Source: Hermatobates lingyangjiaoensis
Taxonomy: Eukaryota > Arthropoda > Insecta > Hemiptera > Hermatobatidae
DNA: 64,000 nucleotides
Direction of reading: 5' to 3'
NCBI GenBank assembly: GCA_026182355.1
Contig: JAPFBL010000255.1
Location: 4,217,501 to 4,281,500 of the forward strand
The notes under the pieces are model-generated. The model did not search any database and had not been told where the DNA came from. It saw nothing but the letters and a program-made list of their open reading frames with translations. The position numbers were made by a program, and so were the translations under genes. Shown piece by piece: positions 48,640 to 60,899 of this stretch (positions within the stretch are counted from its first letter, which is position 1; each line of letters begins with the position of its first letter).

Positions 48640-48783
48640 GAAAAAAACATGCCTCCTGCTTTGCAGTGTAAGCAGTGAGGTGCGTGGATAGTATAAATTA
48701 CGTAGGAGTGGACCCAAGAACTGTCCAGCAGCTCTCCTGTCAGCTTACGGTGGGATCCATAAACGGCTGAGCTATAAGTAAGT
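48640..48783 (+). promoter_or_regulatory. Candidate core promoter and noncoding first exon
   Basis: TATAAAT at 48692-48698, a G+C-richer segment after it, and a strong donor GTAAGT at 48778-48783. The proposed exon would be about 48720-48777 with no ATG. Similar TATAAGTAAGT strings at about 47270 and 49160 suggest part of this is repetitive, which lowers confidence. Confidence 0.25.
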
Positions 48784-51069
48784 TTCTAATAACTAAGTAA
48801 GACTCCAATTTATGCATAAAGTTTCATGTAGGATAGGTTTCAATGTTGCAAGGAGTACATTGTGCACTCGATGGAATGGTTTTCTTTGTCGAAAAAATAG
48901 GATAATCACAATGCTTTTAGTTTCACAGGTTTTGAGCATCTCAACAACTTTGTGTAGATCTTGTGGAGTAGAATGCTCTGATCAGAAACTAAATGGTTAA
49001 TTTTGTAAATCTTATTATTACCACAGATAGACAAATATAATCAAAATGGGGTCAGTGGACCACAAAATGTGCAATTCAGGAATCTACCTCCCTCCAATCT
49101 ACCTTTTTGTCACAGCACCCAAGCAGTCATACACAGATCAAACAGCGGTCTGAACTCAACTTTACTATAAGTAAGTATATTATTAAACTTGTTGACAACC
49201 TTTTTGATTTTGGGCTTACTTTAATGTGCCTATCGTGTTGACGTAATATCAAAGGCAAGATATCAAATACATCAAATATACTCTCTGGTACTTAATCAAT
49301 TTAATCATTTCACTTTTTCAATTTTAGCTATTTTAGCAGATATAACAAACTTAAATCATTGATCTAGAACAATCTGTTCTGCTATCATTATTGTTAAACA
49401 GAGGGAATGAGATTGATTCATCGGACTTGTGCGCACCGCGACCTTGTGTCTTATTGATCACTCCTTTAAAATGTAATTTTTAAAACAATCTTTAGACTTT
49501 AGGTTCCTTAATAAACTTCATAATTGTAACTATAGAAGTATCTCAAACTTTTAATTGGTTTGGTATTTTTTTTATCCTCTTCAAGGCAACTGCAGCGCAT
49601 TTACGTACTATGTGACCAAAGGTTTCCGTTTCTTCCAGACAAAATTTGCATAATTCGAACATTGATAATTGAGCTTATATAATTAGTAGTTAAGAATTCT
49701 AATTGAAAATTCAAATTAGATATTCTACATATATTTTTAATCTTTTCCTTAAAAACATATTATTTTCTTTACAAGTTTAATTTAATTTGAATGAGCCTTA
49801 TTTTTAGTCTATGTTAGAGCCGGTTTTCCTAGCCATCTTCTGATTGATCGGACAACTACTTTTTTATATCACACAACTGATGCATATAAATCACTGTTTT
49901 TACTACAGTAGCAACAACACTTTTGTAAAGCAAAAATGAAGATTTCATGTTACGAAATAGTCTCTTACAGGAGAAAATGTTCCTTCAAAATATTCCTATT
50001 TTTCCTGAAAAATCTCAGAAACATGTAAGGAAAAATATTAGTGACATCGAATTACTGAAGAATTAGGTTAAAATTAGTATCCGTTTTGCAATATAGAACT
50101 AAGAAATCCATTCCTCATACTTTAATATTAACCAAAGATAATATGAATCAGAAACACAAGAAAATTTACACCTGATATTAAGTTCTGTTTAAGGGTGTAA
50201 TAAACAGATTGATTATAGCATTATTATCGACAAATCTATCATACGAGTACCATGGATAGCATGAGAAGTTACATGTTTGATTAAAGTTCATTTATTAGAT
50301 TGTCAGAATTTTATTTTTCCTACATCTCATATTAAATCATTAGATCCTTTAAATTGTTTTTCATTAAACCTCTAAACATCAATTTCATTTCAGTCTATTC
50401 AGTTAAAAAATTTCTAAGCAATGTCAACATTGTAAATAAATGTAAACAAATCTGATTCGGTCCATTAATCCACTATTCAGTTTTCATACATAGATTTATT
50501 GCTGTTACAGTAATTAAAATTTCACTAGTTTTTTTTATGAATTGCAACTTTTTGATTCAATATGTTGGCAAAATTCCATTGTTTTTTTATGAGCCTTTTA
50601 GGGTAAAAAAACATTTCCTTAAACATCTAATGCACTATAAGCCCCTTTGTTTAAAGTAATTTTGATCAAAATTATATCAAATCATCGCCCACAGAATGCT
50701 CTATTTTTAGATATAATTTTATTTTGATTGAAACACACATATAAAACTACAAAGGCATTACAACATCATGAAAGGAACTGGTCTTATTCTAAACCTGCTA
50801 ATTCACAAGACTCTTCCTCTATGGAAGCAGAACAAAGCTTCAAAGATATTGTATTCAATTTGAGAAACTGTGAACACCAAAGACTGTTACTGATACAAAA
50901 AAAAAAAATACTCGTATTAAGTTCAAACATGACTAGGAACAGAGAAAACCTAGATTACCAAATACAGAAAAGCGCCTTTCATTTTATACAGAAGTCACCT
51001 ATTAATGGACTGTAAAATCAACAATATATTATATGTAATGTCAGTGTAAATATGTAAATGTATAGATTA
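48784..51069. other. AT-rich DNA, nothing recognised
   Basis: ACTCAACTTTACTATAAGTA with TTTAATGTGCCTATC (about 49155-49230) resembles about 47260-47330, a weak dispersed repeat. A 95-codon frame at 50728-51015 overlaps repeat-like sequence shared with 52450. Confidence 0.4.
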
Positions 51070-51215
51070 AGTTAAGTTAAATTGCAGAGGCAGTCTTACA
51101 AGAGGACACACAAAACCAAAGATTGGCCCTTTTGTGATACTATAGTATATACTGAACATTCTATATGGAGTGTCCTAAATATGCCTAACTCAAGTGCATT
51201 TGAGAATAGGGGATA
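51070..51215 (+). repeat. Block repeat preceding SINE copy 1 (partner 52025-52175)
   Basis: GGCAGTCTTACAAGAGGA, ATTGGCCCTTTTGTGATAC, GTGTCCTAAATATGCCTAAC and CTCAAGTGCATTTGAGAATA match the second block in the same order relative to the SINE, implying a larger composite unit or duplication. Confidence 0.6.
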
Positions 51216-51738
51216 TTTAACGAGTAGCTGACATCGTACAGGCTCGGGACCGACAGATTAAAGTCCTCTCTATACCTTTTCTTGTAATCTCCAGCTCTTT
51301 CCCTTACTTACCGTTACTCCTGTTTTTCTCTTTTCATATCTTTCATCAAGTTACCATCAGTCCCATAGAGACTTCCAGGTTTATGTTTTATAGCTTTTGT
51401 TGATGTAGGTCGTGGAAGCCCGCTTCCGTGAGGTCCACCTTGGGCATTTCACGAGGACTTTCTCGTTTTCTCATTCGTGAGGATGCAGTTGGTTTCTCGT
51501 GACGTGGGGAAGGGGCTTCACGTTAAAAAACATCAAGCTATTCTGATTTATGACATTATTGCCAATAGACTAAGGTGCATGAATAAATCAGAACAGTTTT
51601 TTGATCCATGTTCAAAGAGGGATGACGTGCTCAGATTTATTCATCTCCGTTGTGAATAAATCGGGAGCTAGAAAGGTATTGAACCAAGGATCTACCAATC
51701 CTGAGGTGAGCATGTTGCCACTGGGTAAACCTGGCCCC
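51215..51738 (-). mobile_element. tRNA-derived SINE, copy 1
   Basis: The head at 51738-51663 (minus) shows an A box-like TTTACCCAGTGGCAACATG and B box GGTTCAATACC, with GGGGCCAGG at the 5' end. The body runs leftward through GAATAAATCTGAGCACGTCA-like sequence and GGTGGACCTCACGG to GGCTCGGGACCGACAG at about 51250. Internal RNA polymerase III boxes would drive it. Confidence 0.72.
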
Positions 51739-52024
51739 TTAATATTGAAATGAAATGTAATTAATTAATATTGTTAATATTGAAATGTAAAAGTAAAACT
51801 GTAATCAAAAAGGGACCCAGTTAAAAGAAATTGCATTCATGGAACGTGAGTAGTACACAAACACATACATACATGTACGAGATATTGGACACACAATAAC
51901 TTCCATTAAAAAAAACACCAACATCTTAACCTGAATGTGACACTTTCATTGTTCTAAAAGTGGTATAAAAATAAAATTTAAAAAAATATTCTCAAATTAC
52001 ATTACTTCTTCTGTAAGAGATTAC

Positions 52025-52175
52025 ATAGGTTAGATTAGGTTAGGTTGAGTGGTAGTCCCACAAGGGAATACACTTAGGCCGAGCATTGGCCCTTTGTGAT
52101 ACCACACAATGAAAATTGATTCTACAGTGGGAGTCCTAAATTTTAACTAACTCAAGTGTATTTAGAGTAGGGATC
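52025..52175 (+). repeat. Block repeat preceding SINE copy 2, with TTAGG-like start
   Basis: Starts TAGGTTAGATTAGGTTAGG, then GGTAGTCCCACAAGGGAA, GCATTGGCCCTTTGTGATAC. Partner of 51070-51215. The TAGGTTAG run is short and is not a telomere array. Confidence 0.6.
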
Positions 52176-52194
52176 TTTAACTCTAACTATCTTC

Positions 52195-52229
52195 TACGTG
52201 AAGATGACCTAAGAGGTCAAAAGCTTGTG
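52195..52229 (+). ncRNA. Decayed hammerhead-like motif (AGCT type)
   Basis: TAC, GTGAAGA (core C changed to G), one T, stem II GACC/GGTC with a 5-nt loop, AAA (expected GAA), palindrome AGCT, T, then GTG pairing with TAC. Two core substitutions predict no activity, but every pairing is kept, so it looks like a degenerate member of the same class. Confidence 0.35.
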
Positions 52230-52499
52230 TTTTCTTCTATAATTTAGTTATAGTTAGTCCTTAATATATGTTATCAGTAGTTGGACTGTGTTATTGCCTC
52301 CAGTATGTCTCTCTTGCAGCATAGAAAAGTGTTTAGAAAAAAAGAACATTTGCTGAAAAAAATCATGAATGCAGAATCTCATCGGTTATTTAACAATGCG
52401 TTCTTAGATGAAGACCTGCTGCCAATTTATACAAATACATATATATTTTGATAGAAACACACATACAAAAATACAAAGTCATTACAACATGACATGGAA

Positions 52500-52678
52500 C
52501 TACAACATGCCTGACATCATACAGGCTCGGGACCGACGGTTTAACGCCCTTCTCCGAGGGTCGACGTGCTGGGATTTATTCACCTCTCCCATGAATAAAT
52601 CGAGGGCCAGGTCGGGATAGAACTCCGGTCCTATCAGTTCTTAGGCAAGTACCTTAACCACTGAGCTAACCTGGCCCC
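52500..52678 (-). mobile_element. tRNA-derived SINE, copy 2 (short)
   Basis: The head at 52678-52604 has a well-kept A box (TTAGCTCAGTGGTTAAGG) and B box (GGAGTTCTATCCC). GGGCCAGG and CCTGGCCC still form an acceptor-like stem. The body is shorter than copy 1 and ends in GGCTCGGGACCGACGG, TCATACAGGC. It is not called a tRNA gene because the anticodon arm is non-canonical and sequence continues into the SINE body. Confidence 0.75.
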
Positions 52679-53094
52679 AAGAGATTACATAAATTTTATA
52701 TAAGCTGTACATGTATATTGCTTGCATAAAACGTTAATAACTTTATATAACTGTAAACAAAAATATCTTATATAAAGTTATGAACGTTCAATGTATATTA
52801 TTATGAAAGCAATACATAAAAAATATAAAACTTTTTGTAAACAATTATAAGAGGGTACATTCAATGTACCATAACCATTAATTACAGGAATAATTATAAA
52901 TACTAATTAACTAAACTTGATTTAAAGACGGTTATTAAATCAAAACAAAAAGAGAATCACTTTATCATATAAAATAATACTGCTAGAATCTATAAATAAC
53001 GAAATATTTTTTTTTATTATTGTTATTAATGATATTTATTCATAAATATTATTATTTCATTTTATTAATATATTAAGTTTTATATAATATACTA

Positions 53095-53470
53095 TTATAA
53101 TATATATATATATATATATCCTAGTGTGCAGTCAATGAAAGCAAGGGAAGCAATGCTTCCCCTATGATCACAGAAGCAACAATGAAAGCATTTTATTTAT
53201 TTTTCTCTAGACCGATTTTCCATTATTCTGTGAAATCATTAAAATCACTTTAACTTATGGGAAGTTTGATGGTTCCAGTTTTTATTTCCTGAATATGTGC
53301 TGATGAGGAAACCAGGGAACTAACGGTATGGCAAGATCAGCGTAGGGGGAGCAACAGAGATATTGCATCCATCTGTATGGAATTATTCAACATTTTACTT
53401 TAATAAAAAGTCAAAACATCAATTTTTCCGTATTCTGCGCAGGTAAGAAAAATCTAAAATATTAATCACA
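53095..53470. other. Possible DNA-transposon remnant beside (TA)n
   Basis: After (TA)n (about 53099-53119), GCAGTCAATGAAAGCAAGGG followed by AAGCAATGCTTCCC looks like a transposon end. The next 300 bp are less AT-rich, but no transposase motif is readable. Weak. Confidence 0.25.
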
Positions 53471-56454
53471 CCTAAATTGGTTTCATTGGTGAATTTTGAA
53501 TAGTTAACTTGTGAATTAATGTCTCATGCAACACTCTGATAGCAAAGGAGGAGCAATCTAGCAGTCTGCTACCACCAGAAAAGCGACTGAATATCCTTAC
53601 AAAGTCATCAAATTTAACCAATTTCAGTTTTCTTTCATCAATAATCACCAAATAATGTCAATAGTACCTTCAGAATTAAATAAATAGTAAAAATATGTTT
53701 CAGAGAACAGAGATAAAATAGTTTAATACATAAACAAAATATACCATGTTTAGGCAACTTTATTTCTACAGCTTATTGCACGATTTTATAAAGGAAGTCT
53801 ATTTAAGTGTATAGATTTTTAACGATACTATAAAAAAACAATTTATAGTACAGTATAATTCACAATAATACACGAAATCCGAAGAGACAAGAAAAATAAA
53901 GTAAACTTGCACTAATTGGCTTAGAAACAGCTTTTTTTAAAGATATCAAAAACGATGTATTCAACAATGATGTCGAAAATTTCACAAAAAAAGAAGAACT
54001 AACATTTAAATAAAATGGGTGAATCATTATTGTATCTTTATATTTGAAAAGTAAACGCAGTATAAAATTTATCCATTTGAATGAAATGTTTACCTCTATG
54101 ACAAAAAATATTGACTATTGCTTCCCCAGTCAAAAAAGGATAATAAGGAATTATATAACATATAAACATCAACAAATAAGCAATATGAAAACAGATTATT
54201 AATTACGGCTAGTGGAATATTACATGTAGAAGTATTTCAGAGATAAATGAAATAACTTACAGAAGCAAAAACTTAATAAGAAAATGAAATTTAAATGATA
54301 TAAACGAACTAAAAAAATTGACTGTTCAAAACTTTCGACTAGAATAATCAGATAACATTACAATGAGAGCTGGATTTTGAACCTAGAAAATTGAATCCTG
54401 ATTTCATAATATGCCCATTCTATCAAACGGTTGATATATTACTGAATTTGTTATAACGAATATATAAGAGGTATAACGAATGTAATAAGAGATAGAAAAA
54501 GACATAACTGACCTCTATATTTCGACCACCATCGACTATTTATCTATTGACAATTAAATACAATTAAACACAACAATTGGAATGTGTATGAGAAACCTAA
54601 GAAATTACTACATAAAGAGATTATGATTTTGTAAATAATGTTTAAAATTAATCACTTCATTTATCAATAATAGCATAAAAGTGGTTGTTTAAATTAATTT
54701 CCAACATTATATACAAAGTTTTAAACAATATAAAAGTTAAAATTTTATTAAGAACTGAATAAGTAGTCATTTTATAACAAATTTATACTAATATTTGTAA
54801 TATTGCTTTGTATAAATATAATTGTTATTACTATTATCCTTCTTTTTTCTAGTATTCAATGATTATATTTGAATTGCATCTATTGTTAGTAATGTATAGA
54901 AAACCTATTAATTATATGATATTATAAATAATTAAATGGAGGTACATTACGGTATTTTTGTAGGGATAACTTTTTTAAATTACATTTTAATTGTATATTA
55001 ATATAAATGAGTCAGTTTTACAAGTTTATGAAAGTTGTAGTTTCATTATTTGATAAAAAATAATTTGTATGCTAATTAGTAATTTTCATTGACTTTTATT
55101 TTTTTTTTGCATTACTATAAGATAGTTGTATTTATCAATGCACTTTTTCTACTCATTATTAAATAGTTATAATTTAACACATTTAGTAAACAAATAAAAG
55201 ATAATTTTAGATTGTGTACTAACTTCCTTTTTGATGTGTTGATTTTTTTCCCTTCCTTCTTTCGTTTCAAACACTTATACGAACACAAAAATAGTTTAAA
55301 CGTATACATCAGTTAGTAATCTAATTAATAAAACACTTTTGAACTGCTATATATAACAATTTTTTTTCAAATCTCCGATTAAAAAAAACGACGCTTAGAG
55401 TTATAAAATTAACCTTAATGACGCCATGATGATTAAAAAGATTATAGAAGAGGTTAGCTACTTAATTAACGCAGTGTAAACACAATGAGAAGGAAATTAT
55501 CATGAACTAAATACAGACCTATAAATTTTAATGTGTTGTATTCAACTAAAATTGATTCTATATAATCTATTACTAATTTTAAATAAATATTTTTTAAACA
55601 GATAATTTTATCATCAAAACAAAAATGAAAAAATACATATATTGGTAGAATTTAGTAATTAACTTTTCAGGTCTGTGTCGATAATATTATGTTTTATATT
55701 TTAAAAAATTTGTGACGGTGTGCACTCAATTTTCGTAAAAATAAATATATTATTAAGTTATTTAATAAGCTATTTAATTTAATGTTTGATTTTAATATAG
55801 TTATCTCTATTTTACTAATTTTAACCTAAATATAATCATTGTCACAGCTTGGTAAAAAAATCAAATCATACAGGATGATTCATTTATTTTAATTTAATTT
55901 TCAATATGTTGCAAGTTTATTCGGTAGAGTCTACATAGTTAATTATGATTTCAAAGAGTTTGTAAAACACAAAGAAATAATAAATAATTTAATAATATGA
56001 AACCTTTTTTTAACTTTACTTTAACATTTTACTAAAATTATTTTATCAACTACAATTTATTCTATGTCATGTAATTAGTTGTGTAATCCCTTTTACATAA
56101 TTATCTATATATAAATTAATCTATTTTATCTACATCATTCATTATAGCAGTAATTTTGGGAAAAAAATAATTCATTAACTCACTAGGCGTGCAAGCAGTA
56201 TTTGTGTGGAATTTACTCATAAATAGAAAGGTGAAGAAACACTATGTCTCCACATACAATGAGCCAATTAATTTCCTTTGACTATTCAATGTCAATAAAA
56301 AAAAATTACCTCAACTCACCTCACCATGATGTTCTATTTTAAGGTATGATTTTATTTTGATCAAACGGTATGACTTGTATCGACCCCATAAGCTTTCAGA
56401 AGTGTCAAAATGATTACATTTTATTGAAAAATTGTTTTAAAAATTTGAAGATTT
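53471..56454. other. AT-rich DNA, nothing recognised
   Basis: Only the degenerate GAAATATAG motif on the minus strand at about 54500-54540. Confidence 0.5.
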
Positions 56455-56810
56455 TTTCAGTTATTGCTTTTGTAGCCTCGAACATGATTGCAAAATTTCA
56501 ATACTCTAGAATAAATGGTATACGAGAAAGAAAATGTTGTCTAAAACACATTTTGGCAAAAAAGTTACTTTCTCATCATGCATAATTGCTCCCAATATAC
56601 AGTATAAGGCCGATTTTTATGTTGAATATTAATCTGATTTATCAAAAATTGTTGACTGTAGCGTCTACACAAAATTTTTAGATAAACAACCACACGCACA
56701 CACATCATTATAAAAACTTCATAAAACGACTTATGGGACCTCTAAATATGTAAATCCGTCAAAATCTCGAGAACAATTTTTTTCATTATCACTATACTTT
56801 ACTTATAGTT
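56455..56810 (-). repeat. Dispersed repeat family, minus copy
   Basis: Partner of 32605-32930 in opposite orientation. It shares TTTTGGCAAAAAAG, ATAAAACGACTTATGGGAC and CCGTCAAAATCTCGAGA. Confidence 0.62.
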
Positions 56811-57681
56811 AAATAATAATAATATTGTGTGTAATGTGTTGTTGCACAAAATTTTTGAACATTTTATCTGTCATTGAGGCATTTCCTTTCTTTACTAGTC
56901 TCAATAGAAAGCAGATTGATCTTTCTTGATAAAAGTATCTAAGTTTGTGACATGTAATAATTTTTTCCTTTTTGGAGATGGAAGAGATGTCATTCCCCCT
57001 GTTATCCTTATGACACTTGTTTTTGTAGACTAGTTTATTAAACTAATTTAGATATGTTTTTCATTTACCTCACCACACAAAATACCATGAGTATGAAAAA
57101 ATTGAAGTAAGTTTATATAATTTTAATACAACTTTTCATAATTTATGTTATTCTTTTTTAAGAATTAATGTTTAAAAAAATGTATCTAGTTAGTTTAAAA
57201 AATTAATAATCTATTATTAAAATCTACTTACAAAGGAGGGATCATGGTGAATAGGGATATTTATTAAACTGCGCTTACAGAAGGAAAGTATATTTTGAAT
57301 AAAAAATGTAATATTTGGAATGATATACATATTAATGTTTACATAAGACATAATTACAATACATTTAAAATAAATATAAAAATATTAATTTCAAAATATA
57401 GAAAATAGGAAATAGAAAAGTTATAATTAGTTCATTTTTTTTATAAAGGAATCATCTTTGTATGATAATCTTTAGAAATTAACATTTTTCTCTTCAAAGT
57501 TTCACATATTAATCATTTATTCAAAGTTTTTGAAGAAGCTTTTAAAAAAATCATTACATATTAAAGCTAAGGTAATTTTAAAGAAATTTTAATAATTTTA
57601 AGATAAAGATGTTTCTTTATATACGATTACATTTGTTTTGAATGAAGTCACAAAGAAGTTAGATAATTTTTTATTTCTTAA

Positions 57682-57853
57682 ACATTGTTTGATATGCTGA
57701 ACTTCACTTTGGCTGATGGAGCGGCATTGCTCGAATGTTTAGAGGCAGTTTTCTTATTAAGTAGAGATTTTTTCATTACCATCTTGCTCATTCTTCTGCT
57801 TTTGGTAGCTTTGATCCCTTTCATATTGCTCTTTAAAGTCGTTACGCTCTCCG
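57682..57853 (-). CDS. Candidate terminal exon, short basic protein C-terminus, unrecognised
   Basis: An acceptor-like TTTTTCACATTGTCAAG precedes an open frame of 57 codons in phase 0. It is rich in Lys and Ser (for example SKMVMKKSLLNKK) and ends FSISNNV, TAA. AATAAA follows within a few bases of the stop. Base composition is less AT-rich than the surroundings. The phase does not fit exon 2 of the RIIa-like gene (joining gives an early stop), so it probably belongs to another transcript. No domain is recognised. The opposite strand is also open but hydrophobic and less convincing. Confidence 0.4.
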
Positions 57854-59019
57854 CCTTGACAATGTGAAAAATCATAAAACCTTAGTGATAAAAATACTTA
57901 ACTTTTGACTATATAAGAATCACTTATAGTCCTTTGACATATAAAGTAGATTTCTACACCAGGGAACATTGACAATTTCATTCTTTGTAAACATTCTCAG
58001 TAATTAAACAAACATTCATATATGTCCGGAGGACTTTTATAAGAATTGCTATTAGTAAGTAAACATTTATAAATTTATTATCAATTCATGGATTATATAA
58101 ATCTTTTTGTCAAATATTTTGCCCAATATTTCCAATGTGGGATAATATCACAGTAAATCATACTCGAATAATTTCGAGTCACTATCAGGACTATTTTAAT
58201 TTAACCTTTTTTCTATAGTTATATATTTCTATATAAGAGAGGAAAAATGAATTCTAGACAAGAAAATAACTCAAAAGAGTCATGTTATACTCATCTTAGT
58301 TCTGGGAGCATAGGTCCCTTACAAACTCTGAGACCACCGTGTTCAAAATTCTCATTTGTATAAAACATTACAACGTACAAAAGCCCACTTCTACCAAATA
58401 TTGATTATTAGTGAGAAAACTTTGTTGTTTTTAAAATCTATAGGATACGATTATAATAATTTGATGATTAAAACTGAAGACATATGATTTTTAAAACACG
58501 TTTCAAATTAGTTAAACAATTATTTGAAGATGATATCAAATAATACACGTTATTTTGTCATAATCTACTTCACATGATTTCATTCAAAATTGTTTTCTAA
58601 TTTGCATAATTCATATAACATTATTTCTATGACTTCACTTTATTTGCAACATAAATTTGCATGCAAATACAAAAATATAAAGCGAATATTTCCTACTACA
58701 CGATTTTTAATTCAAAGGATTAAATTCTCTGATTATTTTAATACTGTAAAACTTGTATGTTATCTCGAATTTCTTGTCTACACGTACACAGTTTGGAGGT
58801 GGGTATAAAACAATAGGATAACGGCAAGAAGGTTACTCTGCTGTTATACTTTAAAATATTTAAATAATAACCTAAAGTATAAAATAAAATTCATGTATTT
58901 CATGTAGTTTTTTTCGTATAGAGGCTGGGTTTGTCAGCGTTTTAGGAGTCAAAACTAAATTTGCAGTAGAGTTTAAATGTACTTCCCTCAGTACAGTTTA
59001 ACTGTACTTCCCTCAGTAT
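57854..59019. other. AT-rich DNA, nothing recognised
   Basis: Between the basic exon and the duplicated exon. No coding pattern seen. Confidence 0.5.
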
Positions 59020-59297
59020 ACTCGTAGTTAGAAGTTTTTTTAGCTGTTCCATTTCACCCTCTATCACTTTGGTCTTGCTGTCCTCCGTCAGCACCACACT
59101 TAATATGATCCGCAACAAACCTTTATTTCAAATACTAAAGCTACCCAAACTAAATGTAACAGGAGTCAAAACACAACTCATTTATTTCTCTCATAAATCT
59201 CAGTTATTTCTAACTTAAATTCTGTTTCCTCATACGACATATTTGAAACCAATTAGTGTCTGTCTTATGTTGACACAAAACCGAAGCTGAACAGTTC
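59020..59297. repeat. Segmental duplication, left copy (partner 60115-60399)
   Basis: About 270-280 bp in direct orientation match 60115-60399, covering the start of exon 3 and the adjacent intron. Homology ends after the shared CCGAAGCTGAAC. Several single-base differences and short indels show it is not very recent. Confidence 0.8.
59054..59120 (-). pseudogene. Tandem duplicate of exon 3, frameshifted
   Basis: Lies 1,103 bp from exon 3 on the same strand with near-identical sequence. It encodes FVADHIKCGADGGQQDQ, then one extra base changes the frame to SDRG and a TGA. Downstream it also lacks 9 nt of the coiled-coil coding part (GAGAAGATG) and carries a small local duplication containing CTGAGGGAAGTACA. 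The acceptor context is retained. If spliced in place of exon 3 it would make a protein ending just after the RIIa fold. More simply, it is a dead exon copy. Confidence 0.62.
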
Positions 59298-59940
59298 AAT
59301 CTGATCCCAAGTTGTGGTATGTATAGACCAACGGGCTGGTGGCTCCGGGCATCTGTCGGAGGAGAATCAAATAGAAGAAAATAATGCGCCACTTTTAAAA
59401 CTCAGAACTGGTGAGCATTTTCTTTCGGTCACATTAACGACTATTACAGCATATCAGTCTTTACTTACCTGCACGCTTCTGAATACTTGTTAAAATTACA
59501 AGATCTGATAGTGTTTGTTACTGAAAAAGTAATTTGACTCCTTTAAGAAGTTCGGAAACAAATTAGACTTCAGTGTTTCTAAATCCCATTACTACAAGTA
59601 AACAGTAACTATTACTGTTCTGTTTTGATCTGTCTGGATTTATCTGGCGTGTCAGATAAGACGATAATTTGGATATAAGTTTACATTGGGATAGGAAAAT
59701 GGTAACACAAATTTTTAAAAAACTGTAACGTGAACATTTGTTCTACATCAAAGGTTAAAATAATAATTTAAACCTGCATTCACACAGAATGAGATTAATA
59801 ACTGTATGAATTCTTTTGACTACTTATTATTCTCATGTAGGCAGAAAGGGTGAGTCTATTAACTTTCTTCTTTAAAGAGAAGATTAACCTCCTTCAGAAG
59901 TCCTTTAATATAATGAATGATTTTGTTTAAAAATAAGAAA

Positions 59941-60223
59941 CTATTTCAGAAAGCTGACTGCTTCGGGAATGCTGGATGATGAGGCCTGAGGAGTCTCAAC
60001 AGGAGAAGGAGGCACGACTGAAGGCTGGGGTCCAAAAGGCACGTTTTCTCCCCTCAGGAGTCCCATGTACCTGTCAGGGTCCATGGCGGCAAGAACCAGG
60101 CGCAGGTTATCCCTCAGTACAGTCAGAAGTTTTTTTAGTTGTTCCATCTTCTCCATTTCACCCTCTATCATTTGGTCTTGCTGTCCTCCGTCAGCACCAC
60201 ACTTAATATGCTCCGCAACAAAC
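59941..60223 (-). CDS. Exon 3 (terminal) of the RIIa-like gene
   Basis: The first base completes the split Lys codon, then FVAEHIKCGADGG finishes the RIIa second helix. A heptad-like stretch follows (MEKMEQLKKLLTVLRDNL, then LVLAAM, about residues 84-113). The tail is low-complexity (VVPPSPVETPQASSSS) and ends SFLK then TAG at 59943-59941. The acceptor AAATAAAG is pyrimidine-poor, so the exact boundary is the least certain part of the model, but the reading frame is fixed by the fit to exon 2. The first part of this exon and about 170 bp of upstream intron are duplicated at about 59.0-59.3 kb. Confidence 0.68.
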
Positions 60224-60899
60224 CTTTATTTCAAATACTAAAACTACTCAAAACTAAATATAACAATTGGAAGTCAAAACACAACTCATTTATTTCTCTC
60301 ATAAATCTCAGTTATTTCTAACTTAAATTCTGTTTCTTTATACGACATATTTGAAACCAATTAGTGTCTGTCTTATGTTGACACAAACCGAAGCTGAACT
60401 TCGGTGCTCTTTTTAAGTATTAATAATAATTAGGAAGTAATATTCTGTCTTTCTATTCATTATTTTTTGTATCATGAGCATTTTTTTATCACCGTATACA
60501 TAGGAGTGTGCTTATTACTACAGTGAGCTTTTGACAATACATTCTTTCAATGTATTATTCAAGTGACTATAGAATTGATAATTCTATCCAAAGAATAATT
60601 AGTGCAATTTAGGATCTAGTGCAACTGAAATCGTGACCATGATAGGTTGTCATTGTGGTCATTGGTTCTGGATGGGTTATTGGATACTTCAAATAATCAA
60701 GGTTATAATATGAAAGGATACGCATATGAAAGGACCTGGTTATTATACTAAGAGGGAAGTATAACGGCACTGTCTTTAATGTTATTAAACATGTTCTCGA
60801 GAAACAACTGAATGTTAAAAACAAAAAAAACACCTTCATTAAATATACAGGATTGAACTTTCAAAGGAATATACATACCTTGTAGTATATTTTGAGAAA

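Noticed and set aside
50728..51015. 95-codon plus-strand frame
   Set aside because: Its start overlaps sequence shared with 52450-52500, so it is repeat-derived. No domain seen.
52027..52050. Telomeric TTAGG array
   Set aside because: Only a few imperfect units inside a dispersed block repeat.
52604..52678. tRNA gene on the minus strand
   Set aside because: The A and B boxes and acceptor-like stem are present, but the anticodon arm is not canonical and the sequence continues into a SINE body shared with 51.2-51.7 kb.
57685..57867. Hydrophobic plus-strand frame opposite the basic exon
   Set aside because: The minus strand has acceptor, stop and AATAAA in the right order. The plus frame is its complement and has none of these.
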